Of a DNA stretch of 64,000 nt, positions 48,383-59,081 are shown piece by piece. The notes under the pieces are model-generated. The model was not told where the DNA came from. It made no database searches and was given only the letters and a program-made list of their open reading frames with translations. A program made the position numbers and the translations under genes. The number at the start of each line of letters is the position of its first letter. Positions within the stretch are counted from its first letter, which is position 1. This stretch comes from Salvia splendens. Its lineage: Eukaryota; Streptophyta; Magnoliopsida; Lamiales; Lamiaceae. The stretch is taken from assembly GCF_004379255.2 (NCBI RefSeq), contig NC_056039.1:9784501-9848500 (forward strand). The letters are read 5' to 3'.

Positions 48383-50260
48383 ATTGAGATCAGATCACTA
48401 TGTGTTGTTGTGTGCAGAAGAAAACTATTTAACTGATGGCTTGAAATTCCTGGTTTACACAATTTGGGTTTTGAGAGGGTGTATTTTTTTATTAGGTGTA
48501 GGTTTCGAATTATTGATTGTTCATTTTTTTGGGTTCTTGATATTTGTTTGTAATGCACATACATATATATATTTCTTGTACATCCCGAGAGATATAGTAC
48601 TCCTATATATTACTCCGCAATTTTCACAAGGATATCATTTTTTATTCTGATCTGTTATAATTGAAAAAAGTAGTAGATAAATAAACGATATGCGGCTCAA
48701 ATCAATGATTAAAAAAAGAGTGTGATAACTAAATCTAAAGCCAATCCTAGACTATTAACTAATCAAATTTATTTATATTAGTAAATGCCGACTTGACTTT
48801 GATGAAGAGATATATTAGAAAACTGGATATACATATTTTGATAATTTATGGTTATACATAAGTTAACATCAGTGACAAATACACCATTTAACTGGCACAT
48901 AGATATAATATCTTTGTGATAGTACTACTATTATATATGTGGGTGAGGAAGATAAGAAATAACAATAGTAAAAAGCGAAAATAAAAAGAAGTTAGAGGCG
49001 TAGCAGGAATTGAAAGTTTAGTGTGGTCATTGGTGGCGTGCGATGGATGGGCAGCAGTCTAATTTGAATGGGTCAAAATATTATTAGGAGTTACTTCGCG
49101 CGCACGGTGGTGGGTGGGTCAATGTCACATTGTCACCCCCGCGCTGAATAGAAGCTTCTACTCCATTTACTATTATTAATAATACCTTTTTTTATTATTT
49201 TATTATTTTTTTTATTTATCCATCTACCCATAAAGTGTCACTTTGTTGAAAAGACATTTTTACCCTTTTTTGGCGGGAAATTTCGAAGCACATTTGGTTA
49301 CCTTTTGGTCATTTTAAAACCTGGAGTTGCTGTGTACTTATTTTTTTGGTCCATTTAGCTGCTTGTCTATTACAAATAATACACTATTAAATGCAAAAAT
49401 TGTGTCTGCACATGTGAATCTGTGAAAATTTAATAAACAATGTAAATTCCATGTTCCGAATGCTGCTGAGATAGTTGTGCTCATGTTATATTCACCACTC
49501 CTTCCATATGTACCTGATAATAAAAATCACATTTGTTAGGTGGTTGATTATATCTAAGAAATAAAGTATAGTCATTCTATATAACTTTTTGTATTCATCT
49601 GTGCAGTACACGTTGTGCAATATTTTTTTTAATTACAAACTCAATAATGTCATAAACTAACTGACAGAAATCATATATTAAATAGAAATGCAAATATTGC
49701 CATAAAGAATCATGAAATTATTATCTTAAATCAATTAACTTTAAATGCAAATCATGACATAAAGAATCATGAAATTATTACCTTAAATAAATTCATAACC
49801 TTTGCACTTAGACTGTGAGAGTTTCAATTTTCTCATCCTTAAATCCTTTGGTAACCTGTGTATAAAACTATAATTGTTAGTATATTATCTTCTGTAAATC
49901 TGTTCCTAGTCATTTCATAAAACTGTTATTGTTAATATAGTGATACAAAGTATCTAACCTTTGTACTTCAAAGTGTGTAGAGATACATAGTTTCTCATCC
50001 TCAAATATTTGGTAATCTATGCATAAAACTGTTATTATTAGTAAATTAGTAATACTAAAGCATAGATGAAAGCAATATATGTAAAGAGTAGTGTATTAAC
50101 ATTAGCACAACCATATCCAAAAGTTATAATACAGAAATGGTGTATAAATAAATCTCCATATTGCTTTCAAAGATGTAATAGATCTATTACCTTTTGATTA
50201 TATAACCTTTGCTTTCAAAAGTTTCCTAATCCTTTGTCTTAGTATTACTAATACAAAAGC
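48383..50260. other. intergenic, WRKY 3' side and repeat-rich spacer
   Basis: No gene. The first 250 bases are probably the WRKY 3' UTR. At 49686 and 49743 a 57-bp direct repeat (AAATGCAAAT ... AAGAATCATGAAATTATTA) occurs. A looser repeat of about 160 bp (CTTTG-ACTT ... TTCTCATCCT ... AAAACT) spans 49800-50040. Confidence 0.6.
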
Positions 50261-50267
50261 AATTTTC

Positions 50268-50747
50268 AGGTACACCTAATCATGAATTGTTGTTAAAAGT
50301 TGGTACTCTTGTGATGTTGTTAAGGAATATAGATCACTCGAAAGGATTGTGTAACGGCACCAGACTGATAATTACGCGTTTGGGTGATTATGTTTTGGAG
50401 GGATAAGTATGGGTGGCCATAATGTTGGTCATAAAGTTTTGATTCCCCGAATGTCTTTAATACCATCTGATCTAAGGTTGCCATTCAAATTCCAACGACG
50501 ACAATTTCCTTTGGATGTGTCGTATGCAATGACCATTAACAAAAGTCAAGGTCAATCTAGGTCAATCTATGTCTCATGTTGGATTATTTTTACAAAAACC
50601 AGTCTTCAGTCATGGACAGTTGTATGTTGCTATATCTAGAGTTACGAGTCGTGGAGGTCTCAAGATTTTAGTTTGTGGAGATGAAGAGGATAATAGAAGC
50701 GATGCTACTGTTAATGTTGTTTACAAAGAAGTTTTTCAAAACTTATG
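50268..50747 (+). pseudogene. Helitron helicase C-terminal remnant (PIF1-like)
   Basis: Three frames together show the last conserved part of a Helitron PIF1-type helicase: [40 protein letters not shown] followed by INKSQGQS, then [16 protein letters not shown]. The frame breaks twice: near 50404, where a TAA interrupts, and at 50548-50568, where a 10-base tandem duplication (AGGTCAATCT) follows the GQS motif. The Rep domain and helicase N-terminus are not in view. Confidence 0.85.
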
Positions 50748-51052
50748 AACTATTGGTTGGTTTGCTGTTGTTTTCTAATTCTTCTCTTTAATCTCATACT
50801 CATTGATCATTAGTCATACATCTCTTATTTGTCATTTATTTTACTCCACTTATATAAAAAATTGTATAAAATTGTATAAAATTGATTGCCGAATATGAAA
50901 TATTTCATTTATAGTTGATGAGTAAATTCTTCATTTATTATAAATGTTTTATTTATAATCACATTTATGTTTTTGTAAATCTTTATATTGTTTTCACTTC
51001 TTAATTTCTATATTTCATTAAAATTTATATTCATTATTTTAAAAATTATATG

Positions 51053-51082
51053 GCCCGTGCATAGCACGGGTGTAAATACTAG
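51053..51082 (+). mobile_element. Helitron 3' terminus
   Basis: A perfect hairpin, GCCCGTGC-ATA-GCACGGGT minus its last base, is followed 7 bases on by CTAG and then host T. This is the standard Helitron 3' end, 335 bases downstream of the helicase remnant. It matches the end at 28606 in layout. The 5' end of this element was not found. Confidence 0.85.
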
Positions 51083-52384
51083 TTCCATTAAAAGAGTTGT
51101 GGAAGTTTGGGGGTTCTCTTGATTTGATCTATCTCGTCCCCTTTCTCTATACACACTTGAATTGAGAAAAATGAGTGTGATAGTTTGACTTGATGTTAAT
51201 AATTGGGTGATTAATAAAGGTATTAATGGATGAATTGGGGATAAAAAATAAAAAAATATAAAAATTTGAAAAAGGTCATAGAACGACCATAGTTTGGGAT
51301 CTGGATTTTTTTAAAAATTTTTTTTTTAAATTTTTTATGAATTTCTTTAAATACTTAATAAAACGGATAAAAATGGCGTCCACTCACTAGAGGGAGGGAG
51401 TCACACCACGTGGGGTGGGTGCGTGTGTTCTTGCCGGTGAGCGGCGCATGTGTTCTTGCCGATGAGCGGTGGGTACTCGCATGCGTGCACTAGCACGAGC
51501 CCAATGGTGAGCTCGCAAGCTTGCCATGACAATGGCACGAGCTCGCTCTTAGCTAAGGCATCGGTGAACATGCTCTGAATATTATACTCATGTAAAACAT
51601 ACAGAATAATCGATGTCTCAAATTTCATAACGTTACTTTTTTGTTTTAATTTATTTATACACTTCATTTAGTTATCTAACATAAAATGAAAGCGATATAT
51701 CCTCCACAATCTACCTTTAATTTAGATGTCATATTGCATATAAAAAAATAAATTTATTTATCTAATGTAAAGAGAATTGACTAAGCAAATTTTCTTAATT
51801 TTATCTTCTTCTTTTCTTTTTTTAAATTCTGGGATTCAATTTTCTGACTTTATAATACTAGTTCTTATTCAAAATCTATGGTGTAACATTTAATTTATTA
51901 CAGAGATAGCTATAACGATAAGCGTAATCACACAAATACCCTCCATTCACTCTTTTTCACCCAATTCAATCATACATTAAGGTCCAACTTCTTCACTCAA
52001 TTCAATCATACATTAAGGTCCAAATTTTTTTCAATCATCAAAATTTCAGTTACTACATTAATTCTGATAACTATCATGTCATTTATGTAGAGCTTGATAG
52101 TCTTACTAATTTTGACTTGATACTTAATCGCAAGTTCAAGTGCAAAGAGAAATTAATGAATTGGATTTATTTACAATTAAGTTTTTCTTAGATTTAAAAT
52201 TTTCGTGTGTGATATCTAGTTTTAAAATGAATTAAAAAATGGTTGTGGCATCTTAGTATGTCATATTTACACCCAACGTCATGAATGAATAATATTTTCT
52301 TTAATAATTTTATTAATAATGTTCTAGTTATGATAAACAACATAGATAAGAAATTATAGCGGAATCAAAAGATGATATATTATA
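51083..52384. other. intergenic with a GC-rich MITE-like block
   Basis: No gene. At 51375-51575 a GC-rich block with GTGTTCTTGCCG repeated at about 51425 and 51451, ending GCATCGGTGAACATGCTC, resembles the GC-rich half of the Harbinger-type MITE at 23 kb (both have GCGTCCACTC after an AT-rich lead-in). Ends are not resolvable. Confidence 0.45.
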
Positions 52385-52610
52385 CTCCCTCCGTCCCCAA
52401 AGAATATGCACTTTGAGAACGACACAGATTTTAATGTAAAATTGGTAAAGTAACAGAGACGTAGAGAGAAAAAGTAATAAGAGTATTATATTAGTGGAGA
52501 ATGAGTCTCACCTTATTAGAGAAAAAAAAACTTTCCAAAATTAGAAAGTGCATATTCTTGTGGGGCGGACTAAAAAGTAAAGAGTGCATATTCTTGTGGG
52601 ACAGAGGGAG
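52385..52610. mobile_element. Stowaway MITE, 226 bp
   Basis: Starts CTCCCTCCGTCCCCAAAGAA and ends, read inward, CTCCCTCTGTCCCACAAGAA, with TA on both sides (52383-52384 and 52611-52612). This is the classic Stowaway terminus and target site. A second inverted copy of the terminus (TTCTTGTGGGGCGGAC) sits just inside the right end. Confidence 0.88.
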
Positions 52611-52953
52611 TACCTAGTACTCCATTTTCTTGTTCTAGCCCGCCACTACTTGAAATTTTACATAAATTTTTCTCTTTTTCCTTAATTTCATAACACAAAA
52701 TTTAATATAAGAAGATTACTTTTGAGAAAGCACAATCCCTGCAAATAAATGGGACAAAATATTTTCTCACATTCGATGTACTAAGAATTCCTTTAATTTT
52801 TTTTTCCTAAATCTTTATTCATTTTTCACGTGCTAATTAAATTCATTTTCACAAACCACAGGCCATATAACTCGAATTCATGAAGAAAAACATGCAAATT
52901 TGATGAATACAAAGTGAACATTTGATGTGCAAGTCAGTCATACCTGAAAATTG

Positions 52954-53102
52954 TTATGTCAAAAATTGAATATGTTGTAATCTCATCATCTTTATTTAGC
53001 TTCAAACTCAGAGGTGAAATTTTCATAATTATGTCAAACTGAATATGTTGTAATCTCATCATCTTTGTTTAGCTTCAAACTCAAAGGCGAAATGTTCAAT
53101 AA
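52954..53102. repeat. 75-bp tandem duplication downstream of the CHX gene
   Basis: TTATGTCAAA at 52954 and 53029 starts two copies sharing AATATGTTGTAATCTCATCA and TTTAGCTTCAAACTCA. It probably lies within the 3' UTR of the CHX gene, whose stop codon is 60 bases away. Confidence 0.85.
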
Positions 53103-53161
53103 ATGATGAGAAATGAATTAACAAAAATAGACATTTATAGATGATCATACATACACCAACA

Positions 53162-55709
53162 CTAGACACGGTGAAACGAGTCGAAGTCATCTTTGCAATC
53201 GCTATAACGCGACGATGAAATATAGCCGCTGGCAACGGGTTGGACGTTGGCGTACTTGCCAATATCCGCCCCCGCCGGCTGCTGTTGCACAACGAGCACA
53301 GAAAAGTGGAAATCAGGATTAGCCAGCATGTCTCCAATGACCCCAAGCTCTGGACACTCGCTCCATTCATTAATCCCAGCCAACATCTCTGACTCGGCAT
53401 CGTGGGATCGCCCCACCACGCATAGATCAAAATCGTAGTCCTTGAGCGATCCAATAACCGTGGTGGTGTCTATGGCATCCTTCACAAGCTCCTCCTTGTA
53501 GTTGATCCTATGGTAACCTATCGTCTTAGCCTTGAACTGGTTCACCATCTCAATCTCCACGTTTTGTTGGGTGTACTTGGCATGGTCCCACGGCCGTAAC
53601 CAGAGGAAGGTGATGGTGACATTATGGTTGTGGATGAAGCCGGTGCATAAGGCAAGGGCCTCACAGTCATCCATGCCACCTAGGAAGAGAAGGCACACAT
53701 GGAAGCTTTGATTCGACTTATGGTTGACGAGGAACTGGCCGCGGTCGACTAGGATGGCCACAGAGCAGGGGGACTTATCCATCACATTTTGGTTTACCAT
53801 CCTCACGGAAGGGGAGGATAGGCCCACGGTGCCATCCATGGTGTACTCCTTGTGGAAGGGAAGGATAGCGATGTTGGCGATCTGGTCGGCAGCGAGGGTG
53901 CATACGTCGTCATGCATGCTGGCATAAGGGGAGATAGAGGTGAAGTGGCGGACGACCAAGTGGCCAGCAATCCTGTCTGCTAGAGAGTTAAGGGCTTTGG
54001 CGGCTTGGTTGGAAGTGATGTCGGTGGTTTGTTCGAGGACGGCAGCCCCTCTGCCCTTGAGCTCCGTGAGGCTAAGGGCGAAGAGGGCGATGGGCCTGTT
54101 GCCATGCATGGCATCGATGAAAGAGAGGATGGTGGGGATGCTGTCTGCATCGTGGATGCAGAGCAACATCCGCAACTCGTCGTTGGGCTGGTTTAACATG
54201 ATGGAGTTCTTGCAAAGGCCTAGGTATCGTGACGATGGGTCGTAAAGGTGTGCTATTAGAGGTCTGGCTATTCCAGTCACCAACAATGATGACAGTAGCA
54301 ACAAGGAGTATGCTTGACGTCCTATGACCTGTACAACAAAAGCAACATTATGGACTAAGTAGAGAAGAGAAGAGAAGAGAAGAGAAGAGGAGAGTGAGTG
54401 ACCCCATCCTCGAACAAGGTGATGTAGAGAGCTGCTTCGATTGCGCCTTTGCAGCACATGATGAGAGCGAGGGCGCAAGCATCTCGAGTCGGCAGCTTGT
54501 AGTAGAGGGAAACGATGAAAACTGAAAGGAACTTGCAAGTGTAGCATATGAAAAGAACTATCCCATATGCAAATCCGGAAAAAGCATGGATAGATGAAAC
54601 ATCCACTATGAGACCACTAATAACAAACTTGGCGGGAACAAGCAACCCAATGCTGAATGTCTCCATCTTATCCGCAAACAATCTCCCACCATCTGGAATC
54701 AAAACACCCAAGATGAACGTCCCAAGCCCCGCGGGTTGCCCCAAAACCTCTGATCCCAAACTGCATATCAAGACCACCACCACCACAACAACAAAATGCG
54801 ACTCCTTGATCTGATGCCCCTCGGAAACACGTTTAGCTACGAATGTGATCATGGGACGGAGTATAAACAAGATGACCATGAAAAATAAAATGGCACAGAT
54901 GACTGACATAATCACTTCAAACCGCCTTGTCATCAAATACACAACCAGTCCACCAGAAATTATAGAGATGCAGTAGTTGCAGATATCGCTCACCACGGAT
55001 GCCAGGGTGGCCATCCTTCCAATCTCCGAGTTGAGAATGTTGAGATCGGTGAGCAGGCTGGTGATCACCGGGAAGGAAGATATAGCCGTTAAACTCGCTA
55101 CGAAAGGGAGACATATCACTGTCTCGGGGTCGAGATCCATGGTGTTGGTCACCAGAAAAGTGACACCCAAGCCGATAGCCAGAGGGGCTACGAAGCATGA
55201 AACGCCAATCACCACTGCGTATCTTTCCACCTTCTTCACCAAGTTTAGATCTACATGAACTCCTATTATAAACAAATACAAGATGAACCCTAAGTCCGCC
55301 GAAGTTTCTAGAATTTGTCTTCCTGACGCAGGAAATATCTTATCGCTGTAAGCTCTAATCCGCCCGAGACAAGACTTTCCCATGATGATGCCTCCCTGAT
55401 ACAGATGATCAAACACATGATTTGGATATGGATGTGGATCTGAAAGGAAGACTAAGGGGTAATAATTCTTACGATGAGTTGTGCGCTGACCATGCCTTGC
55501 TTACAAGGTCTGAGGAAGAGCCAGACGAGACTTGTGACGAAGAAGATGAGACAAAACTGCGCCAGGAGAAGTGGAACGGTGTAGGAGAAGGGATCTCCCC
55601 CGAACCATGTGCTTCCTTGTGAATTTGTCATGTGGATAAATTGACATATCAATATATCTTCGCCCCCACTTGGCGCCTCCACAATGCCTAACGTAGATGA
55701 AGGCGACAT
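53162..55709 (-). CDS. cation/H+ antiporter, CHX family (CPA2)
   Basis: Exons (minus strand): 55709-55473, 55395-54403, 54328-53162; GT-AG, in phase, 798 residues, the usual CHX length. The first exon ends in a transmembrane helix (PLLLAQFCLIFFVTSLVWLF). The second carries most of the roughly twelve membrane helices of the Na+/H+ exchanger domain, with GGIIMGKSCLG, DLGFILYLFIIGVHVD, SDICNYC and GQPAGLGTFILGVLIP. The third is the long soluble C-terminal region with two universal-stress-like halves (RMLLCIHD, VCLLFLGGMDDCEALAL, YDFDLCVVGRSHDAESEM). CHX proteins move K+ or other monovalent cations against H+ in endomembranes or plasma membrane, often in pollen or guard cells. The exact member is not assigned. 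Confidence 0.92.
54360..54393. repeat. (AGAGA)n microsatellite in CHX intron 2
   Basis: About six AGAGA units lie within ten bases of the donor of the 74-base second CHX intron (minus strand). Confidence 0.85.
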
Positions 55710-56084
55710 TTTTCATGAATTCTTTTTTTTTATCTTCAAGGAAAAATATGATACCAAATCTGAGAGAGAAGAATGAATTAGTTTGTTGGCATACTATTTC
55801 CCCAAAACAACAAACTTGATTAATGTTCACTAAGTTTTATAGTATGGGGCAAGGATGGATATGCATGAGACAAGGAAAATATACCTTCAAAAATTATCTC
55901 TATCTATCATCAAATTGTGGACATGAAAACTCATTTGGTTCTACTATTATTAGTTTCCACAATATTAGAGAAATCGTACAATTTTCTAGCAAGATTCTTG
56001 TTATTTTTAACATAATTGTTTAATTATTTGTTTAGAAAGCCTAGTAATAACAAGAGGCCCAATTCCTGAATTTGTTAGAAGTTA
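55710..56084. other. CHX promoter side, no other gene
   Basis: AT-rich sequence upstream of the CHX start codon. I see no clear TATA box and no other gene. Confidence 0.5.
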
Positions 56085-56289
56085 CTCTCTCCGTCCGCCA
56101 TTAGGAGTCTAATTTTTTGGTGGCACGAGTTTTAAGAAATGTGAAGAAAAGTAGGTGGAAAAAAGTTAGTGAAATATGAGTCTCCACTTGCATATATTAG
56201 TTTTAAATAAAAATGTGAATGTGATGTGCGACCCTATTACCATTTATATTAAAAAAAGAACCGGGACTTGTATTCGCAGACTGAGGGAG
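56085..56289. mobile_element. Stowaway MITE, 205 bp
   Basis: Starts CTCTCTCCGTCCGCCATTAG and ends, read inward, CTCCCTCAGTCTGCG. TA lies on both sides (56083-56084 and 56290-56291). Confidence 0.8.
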
Positions 56290-56622
56290 TATATAGTATT
56301 AGGACTATATCCAATCATACACCAAAACTCAATTTTGGTGTATAAAACATCTCCAATCATACATTGAACTCAAACCTATTTTGGAAATTTTCTATCGAAC
56401 AATATTATAAATGGGGTACAACACCAAATATGGTGCTACAACAAAATTTTTATTAAATATGGCAAATTAGCCCATTATTATTAAAATAATGTGGACTAAA
56501 AAATGAATAATAAAATGAAAAAAGCGTAATCTAATAGTTCGACAAATCGTAACTAGATCATTCAATATTGTCAAAGTACGGAGAAATGTTCTAGTTGCAT
56601 CGCCATTTTGGTGAACAACATG

Positions 56623-56910
56623 CATCTAAAAGATGTGGAACGTGCATTTAGTGTTCTCCAATCACGTTTCGCAATTGTAGCAGTATCAGTGCATTACTAG
56701 GATAAAGAAGTATTGCATGACATAATAATTACATGCATAATTTTGCATGACTTGAAAGTTGATGATGAGCGTGACTTTAGTTCTCCGTTTAATGTTGTGA
56801 CGACGACAAATGAAAATGTTGGATTTCAAAAGTGCTTGACTCGATACGCCGTAGTAAGAAATAAAAATATTCATCTGAAACTTCGAAATGCACTAGTTAA
56901 ACATTTATAG
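56623..56910 (+). pseudogene. C-terminal scrap of a Harbinger transposase
   Basis: Reads KDVERAFSVLQSRFAIVAV, then an in-frame TAG at 56698-56700, then ITCIILHDLKVDDERD and a tail ending at 56910. The VERAF-LQ-RF block with its catalytic Glu and the CIILH-DER block are the end of a HARBI1-like transposase. The N-terminal domain and first two Asp motifs are missing. Surrounding 56290-57170 is otherwise AT-rich and empty; repeated CCAATCATACA phrases at 56300-56360 may be part of a terminus. Confidence 0.78.
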
Positions 56911-57335
56911 GAACAATAAACAAATTTCGAGTCTTGAATTTTAGTTATTTTATATGTTTATTGTGATATAATATATTTTTTGTAATTGTGATATTTTTAA
57001 ATGTGTTTCAATTTTTGTTTTAATTTTGTTATAGCATGTTTAGTTATTTTAATTTTCAATTTAATATAATTTTTTAATAAAGTGTTGTGGTGTATAATTT
57101 AAATAAGTACGTTGATATAATTAAAAAATATAAAAGTTAGATGAATGTAAAATATTACTCCAGTTTAAGCTTTAGAGCATCCACAACGGTGGCCGTCCCG
57201 GCGGATGGGAGGGACGGATACGGACGTCCGCTGCGGACACCGAAGTTCTGCGGCATTCCGACGACGTCCGTCGGGACGTCTGCCATTGCGAGTTCCCGAC
57301 GGACGTCCCGATTTTTATTTTTTTTTAAAAAAATC

Positions 57336-57400
57336 TATATATATGGCTCGTTGAACATTATTTCATTCGCACCACTTGTTTTAATGAGTTTTTCTCTCTC
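57336..57400 (+). promoter_or_regulatory. core promoter and leader shared by Harbinger elements
   Basis: TATATATA (about 57340) then, about 25 bases on, CATTCGCACCACTTG and TTTTAATGAG before a CT-rich tract. The same order occurs at 59310-59378 (element B, plus strand) and at about 24790-24728 (minus strand). Conservation in three otherwise different elements points to a TATA box, transcription start and 5' leader. Confidence 0.65.
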
Positions 57401-57421
57401 TACTTTTTTTATATATCCAGA

Positions 57422-58569
57422 ATGGTTAGTGGTAGTGGTAGTGGTAGTGGTAGTGGTGCGGGTGGTAGTCGTGGAATTTCTGATGACGTACGTCGGAGAA
57501 TTAGAGAACAGTTGCGGGTCATTACGTCCAGTGAGATAAACCGCGCGATACAAGCGTCCTTGTAGCAGCAGCAGCAGCAGCCGGCGGTACCTCGACCCAT
57601 CCATCGTCGAACTATAGTACCCCGAGACCACATCGCTGCACACCGTTGATTGTATGAGGACTACTTAGCTCTGGAGCCGCGGTTTGGGGAGAACAGGTTC
57701 CAGCGACGTTTTAGGATGCATCGACCGCTATTTCTGCGTATCGTGGGCGCTTTAGAGCGTCGATACGAGTATTTCAAGATGAGGGAGGATGCGGTTGGTA
57801 AACCTGGTCACACGCCCATACAGAAGTGCACTGCCGCAATCAAGCAGCTGGCATACGGAGGTGCGGCCGACATGTTCGATGAGTACCTCCACATCGGCGA
57901 GACAACTGCCCGTGATTGTCTGAAGTATTTTTGTGAGGGCGTTAGGGAGATATTCGGGGATAGGTATCTTCGGAAGCCTACCCCCGAAGATTGTCAGGCT
58001 CTGATGGATATGCACGAGAGTTAGAACGGGTTTCCGGGAATGTTGGGCAGCATAGATTGTACGCACTGGGAGTGGAAGAACTGCCCCGCCGCCTGAAAAG
58101 GGGTGTACACTACCGGTTTTAAGGGCAAGAATCCCACAATGATCCTTGAAGCGGTAGCTGACTACCGGCTGTGGATTTGACATGCGTATTTTGGAGTAAC
58201 CGGGTCGAAAAACGACATCAATGTCCTCCAGTCATCGCCCCTTTTGAACGACCAGTGTATGGGTGTTGGTCTGGTCGTCAGTTTCGTCGCCAACGGCAAC
58301 CAGCACAACATGGGCTATTATTTGGCGGATGAGATATACCCTATGTGGCCCGTCTTTGTGAAGACGTTCAGATGCCCCACAGAAGAAAAGAAGGTCTATT
58401 TTGCCGGTCGTCAGGAGGAAGCGCGCAAGGATGTGGAGCGGGCATTTGGTGTCCTCCAGGCTCAATAGGCGACAGTGAATGGTCCATCACGGTTGTGGTA
58501 TATTGACAGTATCGCTGATATCATGTACGCATGTATTATCATGCTCAACATGATTATCGGCACTGACTG
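57422..58569 (+). pseudogene. Harbinger DDE transposase with nonsense mutations only
   Basis: One frame runs from the ATG at 57422 to the TGA near 58567 without any insertion or deletion I can detect, but with in-frame stops at 57563 (TAG), 57647 (TGA), 58022 (TAG), 58094 (TGA), 58178 (TGA) and 58466 (TAG). Blocks: a Gly-Ser repeat start, RRFRMHRPLFLRIVGALE, AIKQLAYGGAADMFDEYL, GMLGSIDCTHWEWKNCP (first Asp), VTGSKNDINVL, and ARKDVERAFGVLQAQ with the catalytic Glu. Each stop is one transition (C to T or G to A) away from a codon expected in relatives. It cannot make a full protein now. Confidence 0.88.
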
Positions 58570-59081
58570 ATTGAGCCAATGATGATGTTGATGCTGCCAG
58601 TCCAAGCTTCGACGTGGCCACCGCCAATGTATGTATGGGGATACCCCATGAAGAGGCTGATCGAGTCCGTGCATTTGCCGACATGCGCCAACGACAAGTC
58701 CATATTCAACTCCAGAACGATATTATTGAAAAGATATGGACGCGGAGGGGTAGTCGTTGATATTTAGAATGTAATTTGTTTAGACTTTTTTTTGTTGAAC
58801 TGTATTTTTTTTAATTTTTATTTTATGAAATGTACTTTTTATTTTTTTATTTAATTCCGTAAATTGTTTAATTCCGTAAATTGTTTAATTTGGTGAATTT
58901 GTGAATTTTTATTATTGTGGGATGTCCGTCGGGATGTTCTTGGGGATGTCCGCCGTTGTGCAGTGGGATGTCCGTATGACGTGGCAGTGCAGTGGGATGT
59001 CCTTTTGACGTGGCAGGAGGTGTTTTTGGGAAGTCTGTCGGGATGTCCGCCGGGACATCCGTCCCACCGTCGATGCTCTTA

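Larger units (their letters stand above)
57175..59078 (+). mobile_element. Harbinger-type element A with transposase, about 1.9 kb
   Basis: Left terminus GAGCATCCACAACGGTGG and right terminus (read inward) GAGCATCGACGGTGGGACGG, with TTA on both sides (57172-57174 and 59079-59081). The ends are GC-rich and packed with GGACGTCC/GGATGTCC motifs. A TATATATA near 57340 is followed by the CATTCGCACCACTTG leader and then the transposase frame. No Myb-like partner gene is inside; the partner type is in the element directly adjoining. Confidence 0.9.
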
